Shown: positions 7,703 to 16,265 of the stretch, one piece after another | Layout: each line of letters begins with the position of its first letter | Position numbering within the stretch: the first letter of the stretch is position 1 | Source of the DNA: an uncultured Bacilli bacterium | GTDB lineage: Bacteria; Bacillota_I; Bacilli_A; RFN20; CAG-826 | Length of the DNA stretch: 32,221 nucleotides | Direction: 5' to 3' | Assembly: GCA_944358865.1 (NCBI GenBank) | Contig: CALVRV010000016.1 | Location: 1-32,221, forward strand | The notes under the pieces: model-generated | Seen by the model: the letters and a program-made list of their open reading frames with translations, nothing else | Told to the model about the DNA's origin: nothing | Databases searched by the model: none | Program-made: the position numbers and the translations under genes

Positions 7703-9628
7703 TTATTCTAATTCTAAATTACCAGTATAAAGTTGATAGTAAGTACCTTTTTTAGCAATTAAATCTTCATGAGTACCACGTTCAATAATTCTTCCATGTT
7801 CTAATACCATGATCGCGTCAGAATTTCGAATTGTTGATAATCTATGTGCGATAACAAATACGGTTCTTCCTTTCATTAAAGCATCCATACCTTTTTGGAC
7901 AAGCGCTTCTGTTCTTGTATCAATTGAAGAAGTAGCTTCATCTAAAATTAATACTGGAGGATTAGCAACCGCAGCACGAGCAATAGATAATAATTGTCTT
8001 TGACCTTGGCTAAGATTCGCGCCATCACTTGTTAACATCGTATTATAGCCTTGTGGTAAACGCATAATAAAGTCATGAGCGTTAGCAAGTTTAGCCGCTT
8101 CAATACATTCTTCATCGCTAGCGTCTAATTTACCATAACGGATATTTTCCATGATCGTATTAGAAAATAATGATGTATCTTGTAAAACCATACCAAGAGA
8201 ACGTCTTAAATCTCCTTTTTTAATCTTGTTAATATTAATTTCATCATATCTAATTTTGCCATCAGCAATATCATAGAAACGATTAATTAAATTGGTAATT
8301 GTTGTTTTACCAGCACCGGTAGAACCAACAAAAGCAATTTTTTGTCCAGCATGAGCGTAGACATTAATATCATGTAGGACAAGATGATTTGGATTATAAC
8401 CAAAATCAACATCTTTTAAAACGATATCACCACGAAGTGGGGTATAGGTTAATGTTCCATCACTATGAGGATGTTTCCAAGCCCATTTACCAGTGCGATG
8501 GCTAACTTCTTTAATATTGCCATTTTCATCAATTTCACAGTTAACTAATTTAACATAGCCATTATCAACTTCTTTTGGTTCATCGATTAAATTATAAATT
8601 CTAGTTGCACCTGCCATACCTAATATAACAGCGTTAAATTGACTAGAAGCTTGGCTTACTGAACCAGAAAATTGTCTAGCAATCAATAAAAATGAGACAA
8701 TCGTGGCAATTGAAATACTTTGAAAGCCGGTGATTGTTAAGTTATTGACATTTAATACAATTAAAAGGCCTCCAACAATTGCGGTACATATATACATTAA
8801 ATGACCAGTATTATTTAATATAGGCATTAATATATTTGTGTATTTATTACCTTTTTCACCATAAGTAAAGAAAACATTATTTACTTTATCAAAACCTTGT
8901 AATGATCTTTCTTCATGGCAGAAAACTTTAACAACTTTAAGTCCACCGAGCATTTCTTCAACATATCCTTCGACTGCAGCAAGATTTTTTTGTTGTTGTA
9001 AGAAACATTTACTTGAAATATTTCCACACCATCTCGTAATAAATAACATCAAAATAGAAAATCCAATAACAACCAATCCTAAATATATTGAAAATATCAA
9101 CATGATAGTAAATAAAATTAAGATAGTTAAAATATTCATTAATAACTGAGGTAATGTTAAAGATGCAAGTTGATAAAGAGCATCTTCATCATTAGTGTAT
9201 GTCGACATAATCGCACCATGTTTATGGGTGTCAAAATATTTGATTGGTAAATCTTGCATGTTATTAAACATTCTAATACGAATATTTAATATAAATTTTT
9301 GTCCAGTAATCGCAATTAAGCGTTGATAGAAAAAGACTGAAACAGTGCCAATAATATATATTCCACACATGATTGAAACAAGAATAATTAATCTTTGTTC
9401 TGCTACTTCAAAAGCAATTGAACCATCTTGAAATACTTCAATAATATTTGAAACTAAATAATTAGTCATGACAGTATTTGAGATGCTGCTGACAGTGGAG
9501 ATAATTAATAAGATTAAAATTGCAACATAAGAAAGTGGGAAAGTTTTAATCATATCTTTAATAAGACGTCCTAAAACTTTAAAAGTAGGTCTTTCAACAT
9601 TTTTTAAATTGACAGAACTCTTATTCAT
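7703..9628 (-). CDS. Heterodimeric ABC exporter subunit with canonical ATP site
   Basis: A 641-aa type IV ABC exporter half: about six TM helices (roughly 30-330) fused to an ATPase domain. ATPase motifs are intact: Walker A GSTGAGKTT (about 433), signature LSQGQRQ (about 537), Walker B LILDEATSSID with the catalytic Glu (about 559), and the switch IAHR (about 594). A ~45-residue linker with RTGKWAWKHPHSDG sits between the membrane and ATPase parts, as in other members of this subgroup. The start is placed at the ATG at 9628, because the longer frame would start at a GTG inside the AAGGAGG SD (9637-9643). It overlaps the partner gene by 8 bp. It likely exports a drug, lipid or peptide together with its partner; the substrate is unknown. 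Confidence 0.9.
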   Translation of the reverse strand: MNKSSVNLKNVERPTFKVLGRLIKDMIKTFPLSYVAILILLIISTVSSISNTVMTNYLVSNIIEVFQDGSIAFEVAEQRLIILVSIMCGIYIIGTVSVFFYQRLIAITGQKFILNIRIRMFNNMQDLPIKYFDTHKHGAIMSTYTNDEDALYQLASLTLPQLLMNILTILILFTIMLIFSIYLGLVVIGFSILMLFITRWCGNISSKCFLQQQKNLAAVEGYVEEMLGGLKVVKVFCHEERSLQGFDKVNNVFFTYGEKGNKYTNILMPILNNTGHLMYICTAIVGGLLIVLNVNNLTITGFQSISIATIVSFLLIARQFSGSVSQASSQFNAVILGMAGATRIYNLIDEPKEVDNGYVKLVNCEIDENGNIKEVSHRTGKWAWKHPHSDGTLTYTPLRGDIVLKDVDFGYNPNHLVLHDINVYAHAGQKIAFVGSTGAGKTTITNLINRFYDIADGKIRYDEININKIKKGDLRRSLGMVLQDTSLFSNTIMENIRYGKLDASDEECIEAAKLANAHDFIMRLPQGYNTMLTSDGANLSQGQRQLLSIARAAVANPPVLILDEATSSIDTRTEALVQKGMDALMKGRTVFVIAHRLSTIRNSDAIMVLEHGRIIERGTHEDLIAKKGTYYQLYTGNLELE

Positions 9629-11435
9629 GTAAATCACCTCCTTGTTTATTTTGAGAATAATATACTTCTTGATAAATTTTATTAGTTTTTAATAAATTAT
9701 CTGGAGTATCAAATGCATCGATTTTTCCATCGTTCATGACAATAACTCGATCGGCATCACAAACTGAAGCAATACGTTGTGCGATGATAAATTTGGTTAC
9801 TTCTGGAATATATTGTTTAAATGAAGAACGAATTTTAGCATCAGTTTTAGTGTCAACTGCAGAGGTAGAGTCATCTAAAATTAATACTTTTGGATTTTTT
9901 AATAACGCTCTTGCGATACATAATCTTTGTTTTTGACCACCTGAGACATTTGTGCCTCCTTGTTCAATCATATGATCATAACCATCTTTAAATTGCGTAA
10001 TGAATTCATCAGCACACGCTAATTTGCAAGCGTGAATAACTTGTTCATCACTAGCGTTTTCATTACCCCATTTAAGGTTATCTTTAATAGAGCCAGAAAA
10101 TAAGACATTTTTTTGTAAAACTACCGCAACATTATTTCTTAAAGTAGTTAAATCATATTCTTTGACATTGACTCCTCCTACTTTAACTTGACCATCAGTG
10201 GTGTCATATAATCTTGAAATTAAATTTACTAAGGTCGATTTAGCGCTTCCAGTTCCACCAATAACACCGATAGTTTCACCAGATTTAATATGTAAATTAA
10301 CATCACTTAAGGCAAATCTTTCTGCGTCAGCTTTATATTTAAAAGAAACATTTTCAAAATCGATAGAGCCATCACTAATTTCATAAATTGGATTATCGTT
10401 ATCTTTAATTGTTGGAACTTCAGTTAATATTTCATAAATACGTCTTAATGAAGTTGTTGCCATCGTAATAGAAATTAAGACTTGTGATAACATCATCAAT
10501 GAAAATAATGTTTGAACACCATATAGCATTAAAGAATTAAAGCTTCCTAAAGTCATTATTCCATTTAAGATATAATTACCACCAAACCAAGTACATAAGG
10601 TAATTAATAAATAGATAGCAAATTGCATAACTGGATTTCCTAAAACGAATATTTTATCCGCTTTAATAAAATTATTAGCAACTGCATCAGCGCGTTTTTT
10701 AAATAACTGTTTTTCATAATCGCTTCTTACATATGATTTAACAGTTCTCATACCTTTAATATTTTCTTCAATACGGTCATTTAAATCATCTAATTCATCA
10801 AAGACTCTTACAAATATTGGAGAGGCTTTTAAAATAATAAAAGTTAGAGCAACTGCAACAATTGGAATAATAATTAAAAATGTCCACCATAATTGTGGGG
10901 CTAAAACAAAACACATCACTAATGAAAAAATAATCATTAATGGTCCTCTAACAGCAATACGAATAATATTCATAACCGCCATTTGGACATAATAGACATC
11001 TGTTGTAATTCTTGTTACTAGACCACTTGTCGCGTATTTATCAATATTTTCAAAAGAAAATGTTTGTATTTTTTCAAACATATCATGTCTTAAATTTTTT
11101 GATAAACCAAGTGACGCTGTCGCAGCAAATCTACCTGATAATAAACCAAAAATAAGGCTAAGAATCGCTAACGGGAGCAATATTGAACAATAAATTAAAA
11201 TACTATCCATTGCTTGTCTTGCAATTTCATCAGTAATGACTTCATTAAGAGCTAATTCATTTAATGTATCAATTAATTGAGCAATAACAATAGGGATAAT
11301 ACATTCCATAATAACTTCTAACGCGACAAATATTGGCGTTAATATCATTTGTAACTTAAATTCGCGAACAGATTGAGCAATCTTTTTTGTAATCTTCCAG
11401 TATGATACTTTGTTTTTATTTTTTGTTTTTTTCAT
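9621..11435 (-). CDS. Heterodimeric ABC exporter subunit with degenerate ATP site
   Basis: A 604-aa partner half-exporter with about six TM helices (roughly 30-325) and an ATPase domain. The motifs are altered as in the non-catalytic half of asymmetric exporters: Walker A GGTGSAKST (about 391) has Ala for the third Gly, Walker B is LILDDSTSAVD (about 515) with Asp replacing the catalytic Glu, and the switch His is Gln (IAQR, about 548). The signature VSGGQKQ (about 497) is intact and would serve the partner's ATP. This supports a heterodimer of the TM287/288 or BmrCD type. The ATG at 11435 is chosen because a GGGAGG SD (11441-11449 region) lies just upstream and the longer frame begins at a TTG before that SD. 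It is the first gene of a two-gene leftward operon. Confidence 0.9.
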   Translation of the reverse strand: MKKTKNKNKVSYWKITKKIAQSVREFKLQMILTPIFVALEVIMECIIPIVIAQLIDTLNELALNEVITDEIARQAMDSILIYCSILLPLAILSLIFGLLSGRFAATASLGLSKNLRHDMFEKIQTFSFENIDKYATSGLVTRITTDVYYVQMAVMNIIRIAVRGPLMIIFSLVMCFVLAPQLWWTFLIIIPIVAVALTFIILKASPIFVRVFDELDDLNDRIEENIKGMRTVKSYVRSDYEKQLFKKRADAVANNFIKADKIFVLGNPVMQFAIYLLITLCTWFGGNYILNGIMTLGSFNSLMLYGVQTLFSLMMLSQVLISITMATTSLRRIYEILTEVPTIKDNDNPIYEISDGSIDFENVSFKYKADAERFALSDVNLHIKSGETIGVIGGTGSAKSTLVNLISRLYDTTDGQVKVGGVNVKEYDLTTLRNNVAVVLQKNVLFSGSIKDNLKWGNENASDEQVIHACKLACADEFITQFKDGYDHMIEQGGTNVSGGQKQRLCIARALLKNPKVLILDDSTSAVDTKTDAKIRSSFKQYIPEVTKFIIAQRIASVCDADRVIVMNDGKIDAFDTPDNLLKTNKIYQEVYYSQNKQGGDLHE

Positions 11436-11464
11436 AGCTTTCCTCCCTTCGACATGCAATTAGT

Positions 11465-11493
11465 ATTTTCTTTTTTTAAAAGAAAAAAGTCAA
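11465..11493 (-). promoter_or_regulatory. Promoter of the ABC exporter operon with spacer palindrome
   Basis: Read on the minus strand, TTGACT (11493-11488) and GAAAAT (11470-11465) are 17 bp apart. Between and over them lies a perfect inverted repeat (11466-11486) with arms TTTTCTTTT and AAAAGAAAA around AAA, a plausible site for a repressor. No exporter-linked regulator gene is adjacent. Confidence 0.5.
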
Positions 11494-11520
11494 GAAATAA
11501 ATTAATATTTATTTAAAACC

Positions 11521-11530
11521 TTGCTATAAT
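11521..11530 (+). promoter_or_regulatory. Extended -10 promoter of the flavin reductase gene
   Basis: TTGCTATAAT contains TG-N-TATAAT, the extended -10 form, which can compensate for the weak -35 (TTAATA, 11502-11507). The SD AAGGAGA (11540-11546) precedes the ATG at 11554. Confidence 0.65.
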
Positions 11531-11553
11531 ACAATTCATAAGGAGAAATTTTT

Positions 11554-12477
11554 ATGTCTAGTTTTAAAGATTTAAGAATTGTTGATAATTTTTATCAAAC
11601 ATCTTCATTTTTTCCAATGCCCACTATTTTAATTTCAACATTAGATGATGATGGCAATACTACTTTAGGAGCGTATTCACTTTGCTTTCCTTACTATATT
11701 GCGGGGAAAGATTATTATGCGATGATTTTAGAATGTCGTAATTCATCAAATACCGCACAAAACATTTTAAAAAGAGGAGTATGCGCTTTAAACTTTTTAC
11801 AAGATGATAAAAAATTGTTTAAAGAAACGGTTAGATTAGGATTTCCTGGTGAGACTAGTAAAGAAAAAATGAAAGACTGTCCTTTAGTTTTTGAAAAAGG
11901 TTTAGCTAATGGTAATCGTCCAAAAGTATTAAAAGATGCTTTTCAAGTATTTGAATGTAGCTGGGATGATAAATTAGAAGATGCCTATTTAGATAAAACA
12001 AAAGTTGGACAATTAGATGGTATAGAAGGACCATATCGTAATTTTAATGGTGTTACTTCAAAATATGGTTGCCATTTTATTTTAAAAATTGACAAAATTT
12101 TAATGAAAGAAAAATATTATAATTCCATCATTAATGGTGTTAAGTCTAATAATTTTCCACGCGTTCCAGTTGATTATGGTTATCGTGACAGCACAAATTT
12201 TTGGTATAGCAAATTTAAAAAACCAATCGCGATGCCAATTCCAGCTGGTAAAGAAGCTGATATTCAAAGTGTTAAATACGCTGCATCAAGAATTGATCCA
12301 GAAATTAAATTTAGTGATGATGCTTGTCAAATGTTAGTTAAAGTTCCACGTGTCTTTCTTAAATTAGTTTTAACTGGATGCGTTAATTATGCAAAAGAAA
12401 ATAACATTAAACTTATTGACGCTGAAGTAATGAAATTAATTAATGATAAAAGAAAACAAGAAAAAGGTAAAAAATAA
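11554..12477 (+). CDS. Flavin reductase-like protein with PCP_red-like C-terminal domain
   Basis: A 307-aa cytosolic protein. Residues about 1-200 follow the flavin reductase-like split barrel: PMPTILISTLDDDGNTTLGA (22-41), then an ECRNSSNTAQNILKRG stretch and VRLGFPGETSKEK. The C-terminal ~55 residues (from about 250, FSDDACQMLVKVPRVF, then NYAKENNIKLIDAEVMKLI) resemble the PCP_red helical domain. That domain is known from light-independent protochlorophyllide reductase subunits and from various redox proteins. There is no chlorophyll pathway here, so the tail is probably a generic partner-binding or folding module. The gene is on its own promoter and next to pyk but separate from it. FMN binding is likely; the electron donor and substrate are unknown. 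Confidence 0.75.
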   Translation: MSSFKDLRIVDNFYQTSSFFPMPTILISTLDDDGNTTLGAYSLCFPYYIAGKDYYAMILECRNSSNTAQNILKRGVCALNFLQDDKKLFKETVRLGFPGETSKEKMKDCPLVFEKGLANGNRPKVLKDAFQVFECSWDDKLEDAYLDKTKVGQLDGIEGPYRNFNGVTSKYGCHFILKIDKILMKEKYYNSIINGVKSNNFPRVPVDYGYRDSTNFWYSKFKKPIAMPIPAGKEADIQSVKYAASRIDPEIKFSDDACQMLVKVPRVFLKLVLTGCVNYAKENNIKLIDAEVMKLINDKRKQEKGKK

Positions 12478-12541
12478 GTTAAATAACAAATTTATTAATT
12501 ATTATTCCACATATATTGAATAAATTTATTTAAAAAATAAA

Positions 12542-12570
12542 TTGAATAGCCAATTTAACTATGCTATAAA
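12542..12570 (+). promoter_or_regulatory. Promoter of pyk
   Basis: TTGAAT (12542-12547) and TATAAA (12565-12570) lie 17 bp apart, with TG one base before the -10 (extended form). The SD AAGGGA (12588-12593) precedes the ATG at 12603. Confidence 0.72.
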
Positions 12571-12602
12571 AATTATGGAACTACACAAGGGAGATAATAA
12601 AA

Positions 12603-14015
12603 ATGCGCAAAACAAAAATCATATGCACCATCGGTCCTGCTTGCGAAGATGAAAAAACTTTGACAGAAATGTGTCTAGCAGGAATGAACGTGGCGCGCTT
12701 AAATTTTAGTCATGGTACTCACGAAGAACATCAACATAAAATCGATTTAATTAAAAAAGTTAGGGAAAAATTAAATTTACCAATCGCAATTATGTTAGAT
12801 ACTAAAGGCCCTGAATATCGTATCAAAACTTTTAAAGATAAAAAAATATTTTTAAATGATGGAGATACTTTTACTTTTACTACTGATGATATTATTGGAG
12901 ATCAAAGCCGTGTCTCAGTTAATTATGATCATTTAATCGATGATTTAAAAATAGGTGACACGATTATGGTCAATAATGGACTTGTTATTTTTAAAGTTAA
13001 AAAATTAGAAGGTCATGATGCAGTATGTGATGTTGTGGTCGGTGGAGAAATAAGTGATCGTAAATCAATGAATTTTCCAAATAAAGTTTTAAATCATGCT
13101 TTTTTAAGTGAAGTTGATAAAGATGATTTGTTATTTGGTATTAAAAATGATGTTGATTTTGTCGCAGCAAGTTTTGTTAGCAAAAAAGAAGATGTCGCTT
13201 CAATGAGACAGTTTTTAAATGATAATGGTGGTAGTGATATTGATATTATCGCTAAAATTGAAAATAGAAGTGGTGTTGATAATATTGATGAAATATGTCA
13301 AGTTTGTGATGGTATTATGATTGCAAGAGGTGATCTTGGTGTAGAAATACCATTTATTGAAGTTCCTACTGTTCAAAAATATTTAATTAAAAAATGTCGT
13401 TTATTAGGAAAAAGAGTCATCACTGCGACAGAGATGTTAGAATCAATGATTCATAATCCTCGTCCAACACGTGCTGAAATTAACGATGTCGCTAATGCGG
13501 TATATGATGGTAGCAGCGCTATTATGTTATCTGGAGAAACTGCTAATGGTAAATATCCTGTTTTAGCTGTAAAAAATATGGCTGAAATAGCTCAATATAC
13601 TGAAAATGGTATTGATTATCGTCACTGGTTTAAAACAACTAACTTTATTATAAGAAATAATACTGATGCTTTATCCCATGCGACATGCGCTATGGCTATT
13701 GATGTTCAAGCTAAAGCCATTGTTGTTTCTTCTTTAAGTGGTATGACTGTTAGAATGGTATCTCGTTTTAGATGTCCAATTGATATTGTTGGCATTACAA
13801 CAAGAGAAAAAGTTTATCGCAAACTAGCGCTTTCATGGGGTGTTACTCCAACCATGGGCAAAAGATGCAATACTACCGATGAAATGTATGAAGATGCTTT
13901 ACAAGCCGCTAAAAAGATTATGCATTTAAATGATGGTGATAATGTTGTCTTAACTGGTGGGGAAATTAATGGTTTAAGCGGAAACACTAACACAATAAAA
14001 GTTGAAAAAGCTTAA
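12603..14015 (+). CDS. pyk: Pyruvate kinase
   Basis: A 470-aa enzyme of glycolysis (PEP + ADP to pyruvate + ATP). Signature residues are all present: RKTKIICTIGPA at the start, Arg32/Asn34/Ser36/His37 in ARLNFSHG, LDTKGPE (65-71), the catalytic Lys218 and metal ligand Glu220 in AKIENRSG, Gly243-Asp244 in ARGDLGVEIP, and Thr275 in ITATEMLESM followed by NPRPTRAE. The length fits the basic A-B-C domain form and lacks the extra PEP-utilizer-like domain of Bacillus enzymes. It is monocistronic, with its own promoter and a clear terminator. It supports a fermentative metabolism fed by the sugar operon that follows. Confidence 0.98.
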   Translation: MRKTKIICTIGPACEDEKTLTEMCLAGMNVARLNFSHGTHEEHQHKIDLIKKVREKLNLPIAIMLDTKGPEYRIKTFKDKKIFLNDGDTFTFTTDDIIGDQSRVSVNYDHLIDDLKIGDTIMVNNGLVIFKVKKLEGHDAVCDVVVGGEISDRKSMNFPNKVLNHAFLSEVDKDDLLFGIKNDVDFVAASFVSKKEDVASMRQFLNDNGGSDIDIIAKIENRSGVDNIDEICQVCDGIMIARGDLGVEIPFIEVPTVQKYLIKKCRLLGKRVITATEMLESMIHNPRPTRAEINDVANAVYDGSSAIMLSGETANGKYPVLAVKNMAEIAQYTENGIDYRHWFKTTNFIIRNNTDALSHATCAMAIDVQAKAIVVSSLSGMTVRMVSRFRCPIDIVGITTREKVYRKLALSWGVTPTMGKRCNTTDEMYEDALQAAKKIMHLNDGDNVVLTGGEINGLSGNTNTIKVEKA

Positions 14016-14059
14016 TTTTATTAAAAATTTCTTAATATAATACTATTTATATATAATAT

Positions 14060-14091
14060 AAAACAGTGTTAAAAACGACACTGTTTTGTTT
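14060..14091 (+). terminator. Rho-independent terminator of pyk
   Basis: The 10-bp stem AAAACAGTGT (14060-14069) pairs with ACACTGTTTT (14078-14087) across an 8-nt loop and is followed by GTTTT. Confidence 0.88.
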
Positions 14092-14093
14092 TA

Positions 14094-14107
14094 GTGTTCA
14101 CGAGCAC
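14094..14107 (+). promoter_or_regulatory. Candidate LacI-family operator
   Basis: GTGTTCACGAGCAC is an imperfect palindrome (GTG-N-TC-N2-GA-N-CAC) lying 10 bp before the -35 of the LacI-type regulator gene. It is the best candidate for the autoregulatory site; the assignment is inference. Confidence 0.4.
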
Positions 14108-14117
14108 AAAAAAATTG

Positions 14118-14146
14118 TTGACAATATTTTATCCCTTTGTTAAATT
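14118..14146 (+). promoter_or_regulatory. Promoter of the sugar regulatory/catabolic operon
   Basis: A consensus TTGACA (14118-14123) and TAAATT (14141-14146) lie 17 bp apart. This predicts a leader of about 40 nt before the ATG at 14195. Confidence 0.65.
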
Positions 14147-14194
14147 TATATTGTTAAAGCACATAGCTTGATAATTTGTTTAGGATTTATATTT

Positions 14195-15235
14195 ATGACG
14201 ATTAAAGAAATTGCTATACTTGCAAAGACGAGCCGCGGCACAGTTGATCGTGTTGTCAATGGTCGTGGTAAAGTTAAAAAAGAAGTAGAAGAACGTGTTT
14301 TAAAAGTGATTAAAGAAACTAATTATGTCAAAAACGAAGTTGGTAAATCTTTATCTAAGACACGTGATTTTAAAATCGGTGTTGTTATTGGAAGTGGTGG
14401 TAATTCATTTTTCTCTTTAATTGATCAAGGTATTAATCGTGAAATTAATCGTCTAAAATCATATGGTTTTAGAACAATTACTAAAAAAGTTGATATTTAT
14501 GATTCTAAATCAGTTTTAAAAGCATTAGATCAATTAGCAAAAGAACCTGGTTTAGCCGGTTTAATTATTTCAGCTTTAAATGATGATGATGTTATTGCTA
14601 AAGTAAATACATTTAAATGTCCTGTTGTTGCATTAAATCTTGATTTAGCGTGCAATAAATTATCTTATGTTGGTGTTGATTATTTTAATTCTGGTGCATT
14701 GCTTGCTAATTTTGCTAATTTAGTATTAAAACAAAACGCTAACATTGCTATTGTTATGGGTTCATTAGAACACTCTGGTCAAAAGCAAAGATTAAATGGT
14801 TTAAAAAATGTCTTAAGAGAAGATATTAATATTGTTGATATTAAACAAAACTATGACGATTTAGTTAAAGCAAGAAGTATTGTCAGTGAACTTATTGAAA
14901 AATATAAAGATGGAATTGATTGTTTTATATTCTTAGGTGCTGGTACAACTGGTGGTCTTCGCGCCATAAGAGAAGCAAATGTTTTATATAATTATGGTTA
15001 TAAGGCAATTACTGTTGACCAAACTTATGAAATAGAAAGAGCCTTAAAAGATGGAATGGTGCTTGGCACAATTACTCAACATCCATACACTCAAGGCGTC
15101 AAAGTTGTAGATGTATTTTATGACCTCTACGTTAGAGAAAGCAAAATCGATCCTCTTAAAATTATTGATAATTCAATTTTATTAAGAGAATCGTTTATCC
15201 CACATCAACTCAATAATAAAAAATATAGCGATTAG
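14195..15235 (+). CDS. LacI family transcriptional regulator
   Basis: A 346-aa regulator with an N-terminal LacI helix-turn-helix (MTIKEIAILAKTSRGTVDRVVNGRGKV; key residues Ser13, Thr16, Val17, Arg19, Asn22, 1-28) and hinge helix. A periplasmic-binding-like effector domain follows (from about 60, FKIGVVIGSGGNSFF). RGTVDRVVNGRG replaces the usual PxTVSRVLN, a variant seen in regulators of several sugar ABC loci. The start at ATG 14195 fits the HTH; the longer frame starts at an implausible TTG with nine extra residues. It is 18 bp from the isomerase gene with a strong SD between, so regulator, isomerase and oxidoreductase form one operon. Likely it senses the imported sugar or a derivative and represses this locus. 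Confidence 0.87.
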   Translation: MTIKEIAILAKTSRGTVDRVVNGRGKVKKEVEERVLKVIKETNYVKNEVGKSLSKTRDFKIGVVIGSGGNSFFSLIDQGINREINRLKSYGFRTITKKVDIYDSKSVLKALDQLAKEPGLAGLIISALNDDDVIAKVNTFKCPVVALNLDLACNKLSYVGVDYFNSGALLANFANLVLKQNANIAIVMGSLEHSGQKQRLNGLKNVLREDINIVDIKQNYDDLVKARSIVSELIEKYKDGIDCFIFLGAGTTGGLRAIREANVLYNYGYKAITVDQTYEIERALKDGMVLGTITQHPYTQGVKVVDVFYDLYVRESKIDPLKIIDNSILLRESFIPHQLNNKKYSD

Positions 15236-15253
15236 AAAAGGAGAGTAAAATTT

Positions 15254-16249
15254 ATGGGAAAAAGATTAGTTACACTCGTCACTTGTCAATGGTCAGACAT
15301 GGATTTCGAGACATTATGCAAAACCGCAAAAGCTATGGGCTATGATGGTTTAGAACTTGCTACATGGGGCAATGCATTTGATTTAGACCGTGCTTATGAA
15401 GATGATTCATACATTGACTTTATTAAAACTACATTAAAGAAAAATGGCTTAGTCTTATCTGCTTTAGCCACTCACATCATCGGTCAATGCACTACTGACT
15501 TAGATGATCCACGTTTAAATAATTTTGCGCCTGCACGTTTAGCTAACAAACCAGATGAAATTAGAGCGTGGGCAGTTGAAAGCATGAAAAAGGCTGCTGT
15601 TGTTGCTAAAAAACTTGGTGTCAAAGTTATTTCAGGCTTTACTGGATCACCAATTTGGCGTTATTTATATAGCTTCCCACAAACTCCAGAAGAAATGGTT
15701 GAAGCCGGATTTAAAAAGGTTAGAGAAGTTTGGCTTCCAATCTTAGATGCTTTTAAAGAAAATGGAATTAAATTTGCTTTAGAAGTTCATCCAGGTGAAA
15801 TTGCTTTTGACTATTATAGTGCAAAACGTTTATTAGAAGAATTTAAAGATCGTCCAGAATTTGGTTTAAATTTTGATCCTTCTCACTTATTATGGCAAGG
15901 CGTTACACCTCATGTCTTCTTAGAAGATTTTATTGATAGAATTTATAATGTTCATATGAAAGACGCTGCTGTTACCTTAGATGGTAGAACCGGTTTATTA
16001 GGTAGTCATATTGATTTTGGTTCCTTAAAAAGAGGCTGGAATTTCCGTTCATTAGGTCATGGTCAAGTTAATTTTGAAGAAATTATTCGTGTTTTAAATG
16101 AACACCACATTGACTGTGCATTAGCGGTTGAATGGGAAGACAGCGGTATGGAACGTATTTCTGGCGCTACTGAAGCTTGTGCTTTTGTTAGAAAAGTTGA
16201 TTTTGAACCATCCTCAATTAAATTTGATGATGCTATTTCAAATAAATAA
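15254..16249 (+). CDS. Sugar phosphate isomerase/epimerase (AP endonuclease-2-like TIM barrel)
   Basis: A 331-aa member of the xylose-isomerase-like TIM-barrel family. The four expected metal ligands are visible: Glu177 (ALEVHPGE), Asp208 (NFDPSH), His234 (NVHMKD) and Glu293 (VEWED). An N-terminal GYDGLELATWGN strand (29-40) is typical. Proteins of this kind isomerise or epimerise sugars and keto-sugars, often downstream of a Gfo/Idh/MocA dehydrogenase, which is exactly the next gene (16 bp away). It probably handles an oxidised or rare sugar linked to the transported substrate. The actual substrate is not evident, and it is not XylA itself, which is encoded separately at 22329. Confidence 0.87.
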   Translation: MGKRLVTLVTCQWSDMDFETLCKTAKAMGYDGLELATWGNAFDLDRAYEDDSYIDFIKTTLKKNGLVLSALATHIIGQCTTDLDDPRLNNFAPARLANKPDEIRAWAVESMKKAAVVAKKLGVKVISGFTGSPIWRYLYSFPQTPEEMVEAGFKKVREVWLPILDAFKENGIKFALEVHPGEIAFDYYSAKRLLEEFKDRPEFGLNFDPSHLLWQGVTPHVFLEDFIDRIYNVHMKDAAVTLDGRTGLLGSHIDFGSLKRGWNFRSLGHGQVNFEEIIRVLNEHHIDCALAVEWEDSGMERISGATEACAFVRKVDFEPSSIKFDDAISNK

Positions 16250-16265
16250 TTAACGAGGTATGGAT

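Noticed and set aside
7809-10386. Open frames on the + strand inside the ABC exporter genes
   Set aside because: They are antisense shadows of conserved ATPase motifs, without SD or promoter.
12478-12541. A/T-only inverted repeats between the flavin reductase gene and pyk
   Set aside because: Stems consist only of A-T pairs without a T-run, too weak to call a terminator.
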